Shown in pieces: positions 44,936-53,915 of a stretch of DNA of 64,000 nt. The notes under the pieces were generated by a model. It was not told where the DNA came from. It did not search any database and saw only the letters and a program-made list of their open reading frames with translations. The first letter of the stretch is position 1. Every line of letters begins with the position of its first letter. Position numbers and translations under genes: made by a program. The DNA comes from Mucilaginibacter_A sp965201005 (GTDB lineage: Bacteria > Bacteroidota > Bacteroidia > Sphingobacteriales > Sphingobacteriaceae): assembly GCF_965201005.1 (NCBI RefSeq), contig NZ_OZ241747.1, positions 62,001-126,000 of the forward strand, in the 5' to 3' direction.

Positions 44936-45076
44936 CGTAAACCTGCTGGCAAAATTTTAAACAGGCTTTTGAAATTTGCAGTTTAAAAAAATCGGGCCAC
45001 AAATCCGGACAAGATAGTAATACAACAAACGATGCCGGAAGTGCTACCGCTTGTTGTCAAAATCTTTATTGCTTCC

Positions 45077-47098
45077 TTACCAAATCTGAACCCTTTTTTC
45101 TTTAGGCAGATAATTTGAAACGCCGGGCTGAACATGGAACGCATCATAAAAATGCGGATTGTTCATCAACGGGCTGTTTACACGCCACATCGGTGGTGAG
45201 TGCGGATTATTATTGATCCACAGGCGCAGAAATTCGTCTTTCATTTTTACGCGCCATATACGCGCAACAGAAATAAAAAAACGCTGGTCTGGTGTGTAGC
45301 CGCCAATCTTTGTGGTATCCTGCCCTTCTTTAGTTAGTTTAAAAGCATCATAGGCCATGGCAACACCGCCAATATCTGCCGCGTTTTCGCCAACCGTCAT
45401 GGCACCTTTGATATGCACGGTATCCAACACGGTAAACGTGTTATAGAGATCAACTACCTTTTGTGTTTTTTCTTTAAATTTTTTATAATCCGCCTTTGTC
45501 CACCAATTCTTTACGTTGCCATTTTTATCAAACTGTGCACCCTGATCATCAAATGTATGTGTGATCTCATGGCCTATTACCATGCCGATGCCGCCATAAT
45601 TAAGCGCATCATCAGCATTGTTATCAAAATAAGGTGGCTGTAAGATACCTGCCGGAAAAACGATTTCATTAGCAGAAGGATTATTATAAGCCGTAACCGT
45701 TGAAGGCGTGTTGAACCATTCTGTTTTATCCACAGGCTTGTTGAGTTTTGCCAGTTGAAACTGGTAATTATTGGCCGCAGCGGACACTACATTTTCAAAG
45801 TATTTATTTTTTGCTACCGTTACATTATTGTAGTTTCTCCATTTATCAGGATAACCGATTTTTTTGGTGATGGCAAAAAGCTTTTCTTTTGCTTTTTGTT
45901 TGGTGCTGTCGTTCATCCAATCAAGCTTATCCATTCTGGCACCCATTGCTTTCTGCAAATTATTTACCAGCTCCTGCACGCGTTTTTTGGCATCTGCCGT
46001 AAAATATTTTTTCACGTACAATTGTCCAAGTGCTTCACCTAAGGAATTATCTACTGCGCTTGCCATTATTTCGCCGCGTGTTTTTTGAACAGCCTGGCCG
46101 GTAAGTACTTTGTTAAATGCAAATGCAGCGTCAACAAAAGGTTTGCTTAATAAATTTGCATAATTGCTGATTGAATACGCTTTCAGATATAATTTCCAAT
46201 CATTTATCGGAATGATTTTTAAAGACATGTTCAGCTTTGCATAATAAGCGGGCTGCCCAACATCAATAGAATCTGTTTTCGCGCCCAAATCATTCAAAAC
46301 ATTTACCCAGCCAATGTTAGGTTCCCGCTTTGCAAGTACCGCAACAGCCATTTTATTATAGTTCGCATTTACGTCGCGCAATTCTACGTTTGTTCTGTGC
46401 GATGAAGCCAATTGTTTATCTATGTTGTAAACGATGTCAGCATTTTTTGCTGCGGTTGAAGCATCACTGCCTGTAAGCTGAAACAGTGTGGCCAAATATG
46501 TTTTATAGGCCTGCTGGATAGCGATGTTTGGCGCATCTGTTTTAAAATAATAATCCCGCTCGGGCAGCCCGATACCCGTTTGGTAAATATGTGCAATATT
46601 AAGACTGCTGTTTTTATTATCAGGGCCAACGCTAAAGGCAACAACCGAAGTATTAAATACCTTTGCTTCATCGGCAACAAACTTCATTAAAGCGGCAACA
46701 TTGCTGATATTGTTGATGCTTGCAAGCAGCGGTTTTATTGGTTGATAACCCCGTTGGTCAACCGTATTTGTATCCATGCCCGAAGCATAAAAATCACCCA
46801 GTTTTTGTTCAATGCTTCCCGCAGTATTTTTAGCTTTGGAAACGCTGTCCAGTATGCCTTGCAAGCGTAAACGCTGCGGATAATTCATAAACATGTATGT
46901 ACCAACACCTGCCTGTGAAGGTGGTATTTTAACCGAATCGTACCATTTGCGGTTCACATACATAAAAAAATTATCGCCGGGTTGAATGGAAGAATCTATT
47001 CCCTGTATAGCAAGAGTATTTTTATCCGAAGTATTTTTACATGCCGCCAACGAGCACAATACGGCAAACAGAAATAATATTTTTTTCATCATGAGCAT
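45077..47098 (-). CDS. M13 family metallopeptidase (neprilysin-like) lipoprotein
   Basis: A zinc endopeptidase of 673 residues. The signal MMKKILFLFAVLCSLAAC ends in a lipobox, so it is membrane-anchored outside the cytoplasm. The long N-terminal domain begins GIDSSIQPGDNFFMYVNRKW. Catalytic elements are VIGHEITHTFDDQGAQFDKNG (HExxH), ENAADIGGVAMAYDAF containing the third zinc ligand, and a C-terminal NPHFYDAFHVQPG with the conserved His. Bacterial M13 enzymes are thought to process extracellular peptides. It stands alone, separated by motif pairs from its neighbours on both sides. The start may be the ATG three codons in. Confidence 0.92.
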   Translation of the reverse strand: MLMMKKILFLFAVLCSLAACKNTSDKNTLAIQGIDSSIQPGDNFFMYVNRKWYDSVKIPPSQAGVGTYMFMNYPQRLRLQGILDSVSKAKNTAGSIEQKLGDFYASGMDTNTVDQRGYQPIKPLLASINNISNVAALMKFVADEAKVFNTSVVAFSVGPDNKNSSLNIAHIYQTGIGLPERDYYFKTDAPNIAIQQAYKTYLATLFQLTGSDASTAAKNADIVYNIDKQLASSHRTNVELRDVNANYNKMAVAVLAKREPNIGWVNVLNDLGAKTDSIDVGQPAYYAKLNMSLKIIPINDWKLYLKAYSISNYANLLSKPFVDAAFAFNKVLTGQAVQKTRGEIMASAVDNSLGEALGQLYVKKYFTADAKKRVQELVNNLQKAMGARMDKLDWMNDSTKQKAKEKLFAITKKIGYPDKWRNYNNVTVAKNKYFENVVSAAANNYQFQLAKLNKPVDKTEWFNTPSTVTAYNNPSANEIVFPAGILQPPYFDNNADDALNYGGIGMVIGHEITHTFDDQGAQFDKNGNVKNWWTKADYKKFKEKTQKVVDLYNTFTVLDTVHIKGAMTVGENAADIGGVAMAYDAFKLTKEGQDTTKIGGYTPDQRFFISVARIWRVKMKDEFLRLWINNNPHSPPMWRVNSPLMNNPHFYDAFHVQPGVSNYLPKEKRVQIW

Positions 47099-47193
47099 AT
47101 TGATTTTGTTTTGCCGAAGTTAATATTTCTGGCTGTTTTGTAATTATAAATTACGGCTAAATGGTTGCTTTTAGCATTGTAATTTTTAGGTTA

Positions 47194-47220
47194 TAAAAGA
47201 AGCATGGTGTACTTCTTTTA
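47194..47220. repeat. Facing motif pair in the 47.1-47.45 kb gap
   Basis: Forward exact motif 47194-47205, then a one-to-two-mismatch reverse copy at 47209-47220, three bases apart. Near-copies also occur at 47324-47335 (class 2) and 47415-47426 (TAAAAGAAGTAT). The rest of 47099-47453, between two divergent genes, shows no gene or convincing promoter. Confidence 0.65.
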
Positions 47221-47453
47221 TCGGATTAAAAAATCCATACTTCAAAGTACCGGATTGCAAATTAGGACCAGAGGGATAACCAAATATAAAGTTTTATCTA
47301 ATGCAATACCGAAAATCATCCGATAAAAACAGCCTCAGTAGGAAAAGGTTAAAACGGTTTATTTTAATGGAGAAAATATTTTGAAGTGGGGTTTACAGAC
47401 TGATTTTTAGGTGATAAAAGAAGTATATTAGCTATCCTTTAAACCTAAACTTT

Positions 47454-47990
47454 ATGAAAACCCTTCTTTTTTTCCTGCTTACTGTTTTATTAAGCAGTTC
47501 GATAGTTATTGCCCAACAACCCGACACAAATAGAAATCCACTTATCGATCAAAACGATTTTAAACATAACAAAAAATATTTTCTGGCACATTATGGTACT
47601 GATGATTCTACCAAAGCATTGATTAATACTTTTTTCAGGGTGAGAAAAGCTGCTGCTGTGGAAGTTGCATATTCTATTGTTGGAGGTGTTGGGTTATACA
47701 TTTTTGTTAATCATATTTTCGGCCAAGGCGATAATAAAAGTTTTGATTACGGCACCGTTTTCCTCGCTATATTTGCTATCCCGATAATTCCAGCTTTTGC
47801 CGTTGGAGTTGCAGAAGGAACGGTAACGCATTTAATTTATACTCGAAAAAAACTACTGCATCTTATAGCAGATTATCATGCCGGAAAACATTTGCCCAAA
47901 AGGTTTACCCATCGGACACGTTATCGGCAAGAATTGAGAAAGGTTAAAGGTATTAAGCCATCAATCTGGAATATTTTGTTTTCAACCTAA
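47454..47990 (+). CDS. Hypothetical exported membrane protein
   Basis: Family not recognised. The 178-residue protein starts with a signal peptide (MKTLLFFLLTVLLSSSIVIA, then QQPDT). It has a hydrophilic region with NPLIDQNDFKHNKKYFLAHY, then two membrane segments (VEVAYSIVGGVGLYIFVNHI and TVFLAIFAIPIIPAFAVGVA). The basic C-terminal tail includes LLHLIADYHAGKHLPKRF. Codon use is typical of the neighbours. A near-copy of the motif (47415-47426) lies just upstream of the start. No neighbour suggests a function. Confidence 0.7.
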   Translation: MKTLLFFLLTVLLSSSIVIAQQPDTNRNPLIDQNDFKHNKKYFLAHYGTDDSTKALINTFFRVRKAAAVEVAYSIVGGVGLYIFVNHIFGQGDNKSFDYGTVFLAIFAIPIIPAFAVGVAEGTVTHLIYTRKKLLHLIADYHAGKHLPKRFTHRTRYRQELRKVKGIKPSIWNILFST

Positions 47991-48052
47991 ATTATGGGTA
48001 ATAAGTACTCACGTTATTTACTTATTTAAAAATGCTTTAAAAGAAAATTTAT

Positions 48053-48108
48053 GTGCTTCTTTTATATCATAAATTTTATTGCCGTTCAATTCACCGAAAG
48101 AGAAGCAT
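48053..48108. repeat. Degenerate inverted motif pair
   Basis: GTGCTTCTTTTA (48053-48064) and GAAAGAGAAGCAT ending 48108 face each other with TAAATTTTATTG between, an imperfect form of the paired elements at 39336 and 52131. It lies between two convergent genes. Confidence 0.55.
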
Positions 48109-48162
48109 TATGTTACCAAAATGAGATTTAAATTGTCAATCAATTTTTGTTTTTTTACCCGA

Positions 48163-48174
48163 TAAAAACAGCAT
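48163..48174 (+). repeat. Dispersed motif, TAAAAACAGCAT class
   Basis: Exact copy preceded by ACCCGA, four bases beyond the stop codon of the minus-strand nuclease gene. Confidence 0.85.
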
Positions 48175-48178
48175 TAAA

Positions 48179-51049
48179 CTACCGCTCACAAATATCTTTG
48201 TACGGACAATAAGTGCAAGTTTCCAGCCGCGTAGTTTGATTAAAGGGAATTTGCTGATCAAATAGTTCAGCCAAAGTATTTTGCAGATGAACGGTAAACG
48301 CCGCTTTGGCATCTTCCAAATCCACGGATTGCAATACGGTTTTGCCCGATCTAAAATGTGTGCCTTCCGTTTTCATTTTCCGTACGGCGTATAAATTCGG
48401 TTCTACGTGGCTGGTTTTGCGTACCTGCTCATAAATATACGTGTAGAAAAGCGTTTGCACCACAGCCTTATTTTGCGATTTGCCATCACGCTCAAAAAGT
48501 TTTTCCAACGTGCTGTATTTCAATTCATCGCTGCCGGTTTTGTAATCCACAATACGCGTTTGCCCGTCTTTTTCATCAACACGGTCCAAAATGCCATACA
48601 ATTGCAGATACTTCTTTTGGCCATTGATTTCTATCGGGAAATGATATTTATAATCCTTTTTGTTCTCCAGTTCGATGATTTGGAAAGGCGAATGCAAATG
48701 ATCGTGCGCTAAAATCTCCTTCATGTATTCGGCCACAATCTGCAAAACAATCTGTTGCATACTGTTGGCCTGCCGGAGTTGTGTCCGGTTTCTGAATAAA
48801 ACCTGCGATAAAGCGGCGCGACTGTATTCCATAATTTCCGGCAGTTTTTGGTCGATGCGTTCTGCCGTAATTACCTTGTCCGTTTTGATCAGATCCGCAT
48901 AAAACCACTCCAGCGCCTGGTGCAAAGCCGAACCGATCTGGCTGGCCTCCAGGTTTTCGGCCACTTCTTCCGGCTCTTTGATTTTGGCCACATAGCGAAA
49001 GAAAAACTGCAGCGTGCAAGCCAGATAAGTGGTTAAGGTTGTGGCCGAAATATTGGTGGTTTTAAATGGGTTTCCATTGTAAAAAAAGCCTTCAATTTCT
49101 TTCCAAACTTTGCCTTGTTTTGGGATGACAATGACATTGGAAGATTCAATCCGAACCGGCTGCTCTTGTTGCAAATAATTGAATTTCAAATTACTTTCGT
49201 AAGCCAGTTGCCGGATAAAACGGCTCGGCTCGGCAGCTTCCGTATCTCCACCCAAACCATCATAAACCAGCGTAACTTTTTCTGATCGTTGCAGCAAGCG
49301 GTAAAAAAGGTAGGCAGAAACAGCATCCTGGTTTTCTAAAACCGGCATTCCGTTGGCGCGGCGCAAACTATCCGGGATAAAACTCGGGTTAACGCTGCGT
49401 TTCGGCATCGTTCCTTCGTTCATACCCAAAATTATGACGTGTTCAAAATCCAGGCAACGGCTTTCCAGCATCCCCATCACCTGGATGCCGCGCAACGGTT
49501 CTCCTTCCAGCGGAACCGCCAAACTGGCCAGCGTTTTCCGGATCAAGGCAAAAACCAGCGATAAACCCAAATTTGGTGCATAAGCATCTAAATTATCATG
49601 TAATAAATTAAGTTTTTTACAAGCTTCTAAAATGAGGTTTGCTTCCAGTTCATTTAACTGATTTTGCCTTTGACGCTGCTCCAAAACGGCTGTCAGCATC
49701 AAATACAATGCATCAATGGTTTGCAAACCACTGTGGCGCGACGTAAAAAAGTTGGGCGCTAAAGCCGAGATCAAATGCAGTTCGGTCAGCGGCACTTCTG
49801 TCCACTGCTGGCTCAACAATTTGTTTTGCAAAGCTTCGCGCTCGGCCGCTTTTACGCCCGAAAGCGGGTGCGATAAAAATGCCAGCGCATCGCGGTAATA
49901 AACGGTGTGTTTTTCCTGTTTGTTAATCTGTTCCTGGATGTTCAGCCACAATTCCGTGAGCCCGAAAAGCGGCGATTGCGTGAGCGGATAGCCCATCGTA
50001 ATGTTCACAATCCCGGCCTCGGGCGGCAGCGTTTGCATCACCGGAACCAGCAAACTTTCGTCGGCCAGGATGATTGCCGTCTTTTCGGGGTCATTTTCAA
50101 AATCGGCCAAAGCTTCAAAATCAAATTTTTGGGTGAGGATTTTGGCTTGTGCCGTGTGCCCTTGCGTGCGGATCACATCGACGATGCTTCTTTTATCGGC
50201 TAAAATTTGTTGCTGCGGAAAAGAATTAATGAGCTCACTTCTGTTCAGGTTTCTGCGGAGGAAAGTACCGGCTTCCTGCAAATTGTCCTGCAAATAATAA
50301 TCGTCCGTATCAAAATAAAACAAAGCGCAACCTTCTGATTGCCATTGCTTAAAAAGTGTTTCTTCGCACTTGTTCAAAGCGTTAAAACCGATGAAAATGA
50401 GCTTCTTATAAGGTGCGATAAACCGAGGATCGTCCGCCGTGCCGTTTGCCAGGCGGCGATAAGTTTGCGCAGTGGTAATCAAACCCTGGGCTTGCATGGC
50501 CTGATGAAAATTGTGATATAAAAGAGGCATCCTGATCCATAATTCCAGGAATTTTTGCTGATGCGAGCGTTGTTTATCCGCAGAAAAAGACGACCAGAAA
50601 CGCTCTAAAAACGCCTGCTGTTCTTCGGTAAAATGACTGAACTGTTGCTGGATCTGGGCAATGTCTTCCAGCTGCGTAAACAAAGATTTTGCATCAACCA
50701 GATCGTAATCCACCTCGGCAAAATCACTTAAAATAATATTGGCCATCGGAAAAAACTGGTCTGGCGTGAGCGTTGGTTTTCCTTCGGCAACCAGCAATTT
50801 GTTAAACTCCAGGTGCATGATAAAAAACTGTTTCAGCGGATCGGCCACCACCAAATTAGCGGAAGCCGCAAAAAACGAGGAAACAGTGAAAAAAACAGGG
50901 CTAAAAGAAGCATTGCCCTGCAGTTCGCCCAGGTGTTTTTTCAAAAAAGCTTCCGGGCGTTTATTGTTAAAAATGATGGCTGCGTCTTTCAGATCATCAC
51001 CTAAACGGGCAATTAAATCAGTGGCAACTTCGCGGAGGAAAGGGATCAT
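48179..51049 (-). CDS. AddB/RecB-like PD-(D/E)XK nuclease
   Basis: A 956-residue DNA-repair nuclease. The C-terminal nuclease domain holds GILDRVDEKDGQTRIVDYKT, with the Asp and the (I)VDYK catalytic pair. Four cysteines typical of an AddB iron-sulfur clamp are present: one in TYLACTLQFFFRYVAKI and three in CTYCPYKDICER at the very end. The N-terminal half is an inactivated helicase fold without a convincing Walker A, as expected for an AddB partner of an AddA helicase; AddA is not encoded in this window. Exact motifs lie inside at 50184-50195 (reading DKRSI) and 50902-50913 (NASFS). It overlaps the GNAT gene start by four bases. Confidence 0.85.
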   Translation of the reverse strand: MIPFLREVATDLIARLGDDLKDAAIIFNNKRPEAFLKKHLGELQGNASFSPVFFTVSSFFAASANLVVADPLKQFFIMHLEFNKLLVAEGKPTLTPDQFFPMANIILSDFAEVDYDLVDAKSLFTQLEDIAQIQQQFSHFTEEQQAFLERFWSSFSADKQRSHQQKFLELWIRMPLLYHNFHQAMQAQGLITTAQTYRRLANGTADDPRFIAPYKKLIFIGFNALNKCEETLFKQWQSEGCALFYFDTDDYYLQDNLQEAGTFLRRNLNRSELINSFPQQQILADKRSIVDVIRTQGHTAQAKILTQKFDFEALADFENDPEKTAIILADESLLVPVMQTLPPEAGIVNITMGYPLTQSPLFGLTELWLNIQEQINKQEKHTVYYRDALAFLSHPLSGVKAAEREALQNKLLSQQWTEVPLTELHLISALAPNFFTSRHSGLQTIDALYLMLTAVLEQRQRQNQLNELEANLILEACKKLNLLHDNLDAYAPNLGLSLVFALIRKTLASLAVPLEGEPLRGIQVMGMLESRCLDFEHVIILGMNEGTMPKRSVNPSFIPDSLRRANGMPVLENQDAVSAYLFYRLLQRSEKVTLVYDGLGGDTEAAEPSRFIRQLAYESNLKFNYLQQEQPVRIESSNVIVIPKQGKVWKEIEGFFYNGNPFKTTNISATTLTTYLACTLQFFFRYVAKIKEPEEVAENLEASQIGSALHQALEWFYADLIKTDKVITAERIDQKLPEIMEYSRAALSQVLFRNRTQLRQANSMQQIVLQIVAEYMKEILAHDHLHSPFQIIELENKKDYKYHFPIEINGQKKYLQLYGILDRVDEKDGQTRIVDYKTGSDELKYSTLEKLFERDGKSQNKAVVQTLFYTYIYEQVRKTSHVEPNLYAVRKMKTEGTHFRSGKTVLQSVDLEDAKAAFTVHLQNTLAELFDQQIPFNQTTRLETCTYCPYKDICER

Positions 51050-51546
51050 TCAGGATTAATTGTTAAAATATACGCCATTTTGAGCAACAGATAATCTTGC
51101 CGGTTGTGATTAACTGTCCGGCTTTGATCAGGCAAAACCCCGAAACCTATTTTTTGATAGCATTTGATGGCCGGTAAATTATCCTCCAAAACAAATAATT
51201 CAACGGTTTTAATTTGAAACAAAGCCTTGCATTCCTCCAATAAAAGATGGATAAAAGAAGTACCGAAACCTTTTCTGCGGTCGGCAGGATTACCGATCAA
51301 CAATCTGCCGATCCGTGGAATGTTTGTTTCTTGCGGGATGATCTCGCCAAATGCAACAGCTTCATTGTTATCATTTAAGCCGATGTAAAAGTTACGATCA
51401 GAATTTTTATGCTGATAATCTGTTACTTGTTTTTCTGTTATCGGAAAGGAAAACTCAGTTCCGGCAAATTGGAAAAGTAGGTTATCACCTGTAATCCAAT
51501 GGCTTAGAAAAGTAAAATATTGATTAAAATAATTAATGAGCGTCAT
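51046..51546 (-). CDS. GNAT family N-acetyltransferase
   Basis: A small acetyl-CoA-dependent transferase of 166 residues. The fold is seen in NFYIGLNDNNEAVAFGEII, RIGRLLIGNPADRRKGFGTS (the pyrophosphate loop, with Arg-Arg-Lys-Gly-Phe-Gly) and VELFVLEDNLPAIKCYQKIG, the usual motif B. The substrate cannot be deduced. Its stop overlaps the start of the AddB-like nuclease gene by four bases, so the two form an operon. The start region contains half of a palindrome shared with the divergent toxin-antitoxin promoter. Confidence 0.88.
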   Translation of the reverse strand: MTLINYFNQYFTFLSHWITGDNLLFQFAGTEFSFPITEKQVTDYQHKNSDRNFYIGLNDNNEAVAFGEIIPQETNIPRIGRLLIGNPADRRKGFGTSFIHLLLEECKALFQIKTVELFVLEDNLPAIKCYQKIGFGVLPDQSRTVNHNRQDYLLLKMAYILTINPE

Positions 51547-51560
51547 TAATGTTATTTTTG
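51532..51560 (+). promoter_or_regulatory. Toxin-antitoxin promoter with palindromic operator
   Basis: TATTTTTG (51553-51560) fits the TAnnTTTG box and stands 16 bases before the antitoxin ATG. Directly upstream is the perfect inverted repeat ATTAATGA-GCG-TCATTAAT (51532-51550), the kind of site through which antitoxins repress their own operons. Confidence 0.6.
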
Positions 51561-51576
51561 TATTTTTAAATTAATT

Positions 51577-51780
51577 ATGGCAACATTAATTTTAAAAGTG
51601 GAAGACAGCAAGCTAAAAATGGTTAAAGACGTATTAAAAGCGATTGGCGTTTCTGTAGATCAAAAACATATAAAAGTAGAAAATATTCCGAACGACAAAA
51701 CCGTTCGCGCAATTAAAGATGCCCGAAACGGAAAGGTAACAAAAGCAGAAAGTGTTAATGAACTTTTCAAATCAGTCTGA
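51577..51780 (+). CDS. Type II antitoxin, partner of YafQ-like toxin
   Basis: A 67-residue protein directly upstream of the toxin. The N-terminal strand MATLILKVEDSKLKMVKDVL could form the DNA-binding dimer domain. The C-terminal part (KTVRAIKDARNGKVTKAESV, NELFKSV) is charged and probably wraps around the toxin; the KDARNGKVTKAESVNEL pattern recurs in antitoxins of RelE/YafQ systems. The toxin frame begins five bases after the stop. Identification rests mainly on gene order and size. Confidence 0.8.
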   Translation: MATLILKVEDSKLKMVKDVLKAIGVSVDQKHIKVENIPNDKTVRAIKDARNGKVTKAESVNELFKSV

Positions 51781-51785
51781 TTGTT

Positions 51786-52067
51786 TTGTTTACCATAAGT
51801 TTTACAAATCGGTTTTTAAAAGACTTGAGGTTAATTAAAAAACGTTCTCAAAAAGACTTTGACTTGTTAAATTCTTTTACAAATCATCTAAGTTTAACTG
51901 GTGTAAAAGATTTAGAAAAGAAATATCTGGCTCATAAGTTAAAAGGTGAATATGCTGGTTGCTGGGAATGCCATGTAAAACCAGATTTGTTATTGCTTTG
52001 GATTGAAATTACTGCTGACAATGAAATCCGATTAATTCGTACCGGTTCCCACAGTGATTTGTTTTGA
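51786..52067 (+). CDS. YafQ family mRNA interferase toxin
   Basis: A ribosome-dependent endoribonuclease of the RelE superfamily. The YafQ signature is present: FTNRFLKDLRLIKKR near the start, then YLAHKLKGEYAGCWECHVKP with the conserved His and basic residues, DLLLLWIEI, and the C-terminal LIRTGSHSDLF, whose His-Ser-Asp-Leu-Phe end is diagnostic. There is no ATG; translation would start at TTG 51786, five bases after the antitoxin stop. Translation from a weak start, coupled to the antitoxin, would keep toxin levels low. Confidence 0.9.
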   Translation: MFTISFTNRFLKDLRLIKKRSQKDFDLLNSFTNHLSLTGVKDLEKKYLAHKLKGEYAGCWECHVKPDLLLLWIEITADNEIRLIRTGSHSDLF

Positions 52068-52130
52068 TTGTAAAATAAAGCGCACTGCCTCAAATTAAAC
52101 AAGCAACATTCAATAATTTTGTTAAACATT

Positions 52131-52174
52131 ATGCTTCTTTTACCAGGTAAAATTTATGCCGATAAAAGAAGCAT
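52131..52174. repeat. Tight inverted motif pair
   Basis: Reverse motif 52131-52142 and forward motif 52163-52174 with CCAGGTAAAATTTATGCCGA between. Same form as 39336-39379. It lies 64 bases after the toxin stop and 28 bases before the next gene. Confidence 0.75.
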
Positions 52175-52201
52175 TGTTCAACTTAAACCCAATCACTAAA
52201 A

Positions 52202-53827
52202 ATGGATTTTAAAAACCAGCTCGAAAGTATTTTTGTAGAGGAAAACCAGGTTCCGCCGGAGTATAATTTACCAGAACAAATCATCCAGCGCGAATATCTT
52301 TGCAACGGCGAAATGAAGCAATGGGACGGCGAACTGAGCGAAGTTTCGTCGCCGGTTTGCATCCGTACGCCCGAAGGTTTACAGCGGAAAGTGATCGGCG
52401 CCTTCCCGGTTTGCGGCGTTAAAGAAGCGATGGAAGCTTTGGATGCGGCCATGGCCGCTTACGATAATGGCCGCGGCGAATGGCCAACCATGAGCGTGGC
52501 CAATCGGATCCACCGTGTAGAACAGTTCACTTTTAAAATGCTGCAGCAAAAGGATTTGGTGGTGAAGCTGATTATGTGGGAAATTGGCAAACCGTATGCC
52601 GAATCGGTAAAGGAGTTTGACCGCACGGTAGAATACATCCACGCTACCATTGATGCTTTGAAGGACATTGATCGGCAATCGTCCCGTTTTGAGATTGAGC
52701 AGGGGATTGTGGCGCAGGTCCGCCGATCGTCGCTGGGCGTGGTTTTGTGCATGGGGCCGTTCAATTATCCGCTGAACGAAACTTTTACCACACTGATCCC
52801 GGCTTTGATTATGGGCAATACGGTACTTTTCAAAACGCCGAAACATGGCAGTTTGCTGCATTATCCGCTGCTTAAAGCGTATCAGGAATGCTTCCCGAAA
52901 GGCGTGGTGAACACCATTTATGGCCGTGGTGCAGATATTGTCCCGCCGCTGATGCAATCCGGCAAAATCAATGTTTTAACGCTGATCGGTTCCAGCAAAG
53001 TGGCCAATCAACTTAAAAAAGACCATCCAAAAGTGAACCGTTTGCGGGCAGTTTTAGGTTTGGATGCAAAGAATGCGGCCATCATCACCAAAAATGCCAA
53101 TCTAAAACTGGCAGTGAGCGAGTGCGTAACAGGTTCGCTTTCGTTTAACGGACAACGTTGCACGGCCCTGAAAATCATTTTGGTACATCAGGATTTGGCA
53201 GACGCGTTTTTAAAAGAGTTTTCGGAAGCCATCAGCAAGCTAAAATTTGGCATGCCCTGGGAACAAGGCGTAAGCTTAACGCCGTTGCCCGAACCCGGCA
53301 AACCAGCATATTTAAAAGATTGTATTGATGATGCGATAGCCAACGGTGCCAAAATCATCAACCAAAACGGCGGCGAAACATTAGCTTCTTTTGTTTATCC
53401 GGCGGTTGTTTTTCCGGTAAACGACAAGATGAAATTGTATCGCGAAGAGCAGTTTGGGCCCGTAATTCCGGTAATCCCTTTTCAGGAAATTGAAGAAGCG
53501 ATCGATTACCAGATCAACTCGCCGCACGGCCAGCAGGTAAGTATTTTTAGCGAAGATGCGGAAGAAATCGCCTCGCTGATCGATCCGTTTGTAAACCTGG
53601 TGAGCAGGGTGAACATCAATTGCCAGTGCCAGCGCGGACCGGATATTTTCCCTTTTACCGGCCGTAAAGACAGTGCCGAAGGAACGCTTTCTGTGGTTGA
53701 TGCCTTGCGCGCTTTTTCCATCCGGTCTTTAGTTGCCACCAAGTTGAATGATGACAATAAAAATCTGATCAACCAAATTGTGAACGATAACGAATCAAAC
53801 TTTTTGAGCACAAAATTCATTTTTTAG
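52202..53827 (+). CDS. NADP-dependent glyceraldehyde-3-phosphate dehydrogenase-like aldehyde dehydrogenase
   Basis: A 541-residue aldehyde dehydrogenase related to GapN, which oxidises glyceraldehyde-3-phosphate to 3-phosphoglycerate and yields NADPH. Seen: LGVVLCMGPFNYPLNETFTT (cofactor channel), the catalytic cysteine in SFNGQRCTALK, and EEQFGPVIPVIPF. The segment that usually reads ELGGK, whose Glu is the general base, is VLGLDAKNAAI here, so that Glu seems replaced. GapN-like proteins of this variant exist in other bacteria as I recall, but the chemistry is uncertain. It is monocistronic, framed by motif pairs, with a terminator after the stop. Confidence 0.8.
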   Translation: MDFKNQLESIFVEENQVPPEYNLPEQIIQREYLCNGEMKQWDGELSEVSSPVCIRTPEGLQRKVIGAFPVCGVKEAMEALDAAMAAYDNGRGEWPTMSVANRIHRVEQFTFKMLQQKDLVVKLIMWEIGKPYAESVKEFDRTVEYIHATIDALKDIDRQSSRFEIEQGIVAQVRRSSLGVVLCMGPFNYPLNETFTTLIPALIMGNTVLFKTPKHGSLLHYPLLKAYQECFPKGVVNTIYGRGADIVPPLMQSGKINVLTLIGSSKVANQLKKDHPKVNRLRAVLGLDAKNAAIITKNANLKLAVSECVTGSLSFNGQRCTALKIILVHQDLADAFLKEFSEAISKLKFGMPWEQGVSLTPLPEPGKPAYLKDCIDDAIANGAKIINQNGGETLASFVYPAVVFPVNDKMKLYREEQFGPVIPVIPFQEIEEAIDYQINSPHGQQVSIFSEDAEEIASLIDPFVNLVSRVNINCQCQRGPDIFPFTGRKDSAEGTLSVVDALRAFSIRSLVATKLNDDNKNLINQIVNDNESNFLSTKFIF

Positions 53828-53831
53828 GCGA

Positions 53832-53843
53832 TAAAAGAAGCAT
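53832..53843 (+). repeat. Dispersed motif, TAAAAGAAGCAT class
   Basis: Exact copy beginning five bases after the dehydrogenase stop, immediately upstream of a terminator whose stem also contains AAAAGAAGC. Confidence 0.85.
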
Positions 53844-53846
53844 CAG

Positions 53847-53885
53847 ACAAAAGAAGCTGCCTCAATTTGAAGCAGCTTCTTTTGT
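53847..53885. terminator. Bidirectional Rho-independent terminator
   Basis: Perfect 14-base stem ACAAAAGAAGCTGC/GCAGCTTCTTTTGT around an eleven-base loop, with T-rich ends on both strands. It lies between the convergent dehydrogenase and lipoprotein genes and serves both. Confidence 0.9.
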
Positions 53886-53915
53886 TTATCAGCAAAAATA
53901 ATTTCAACCCAAAAC

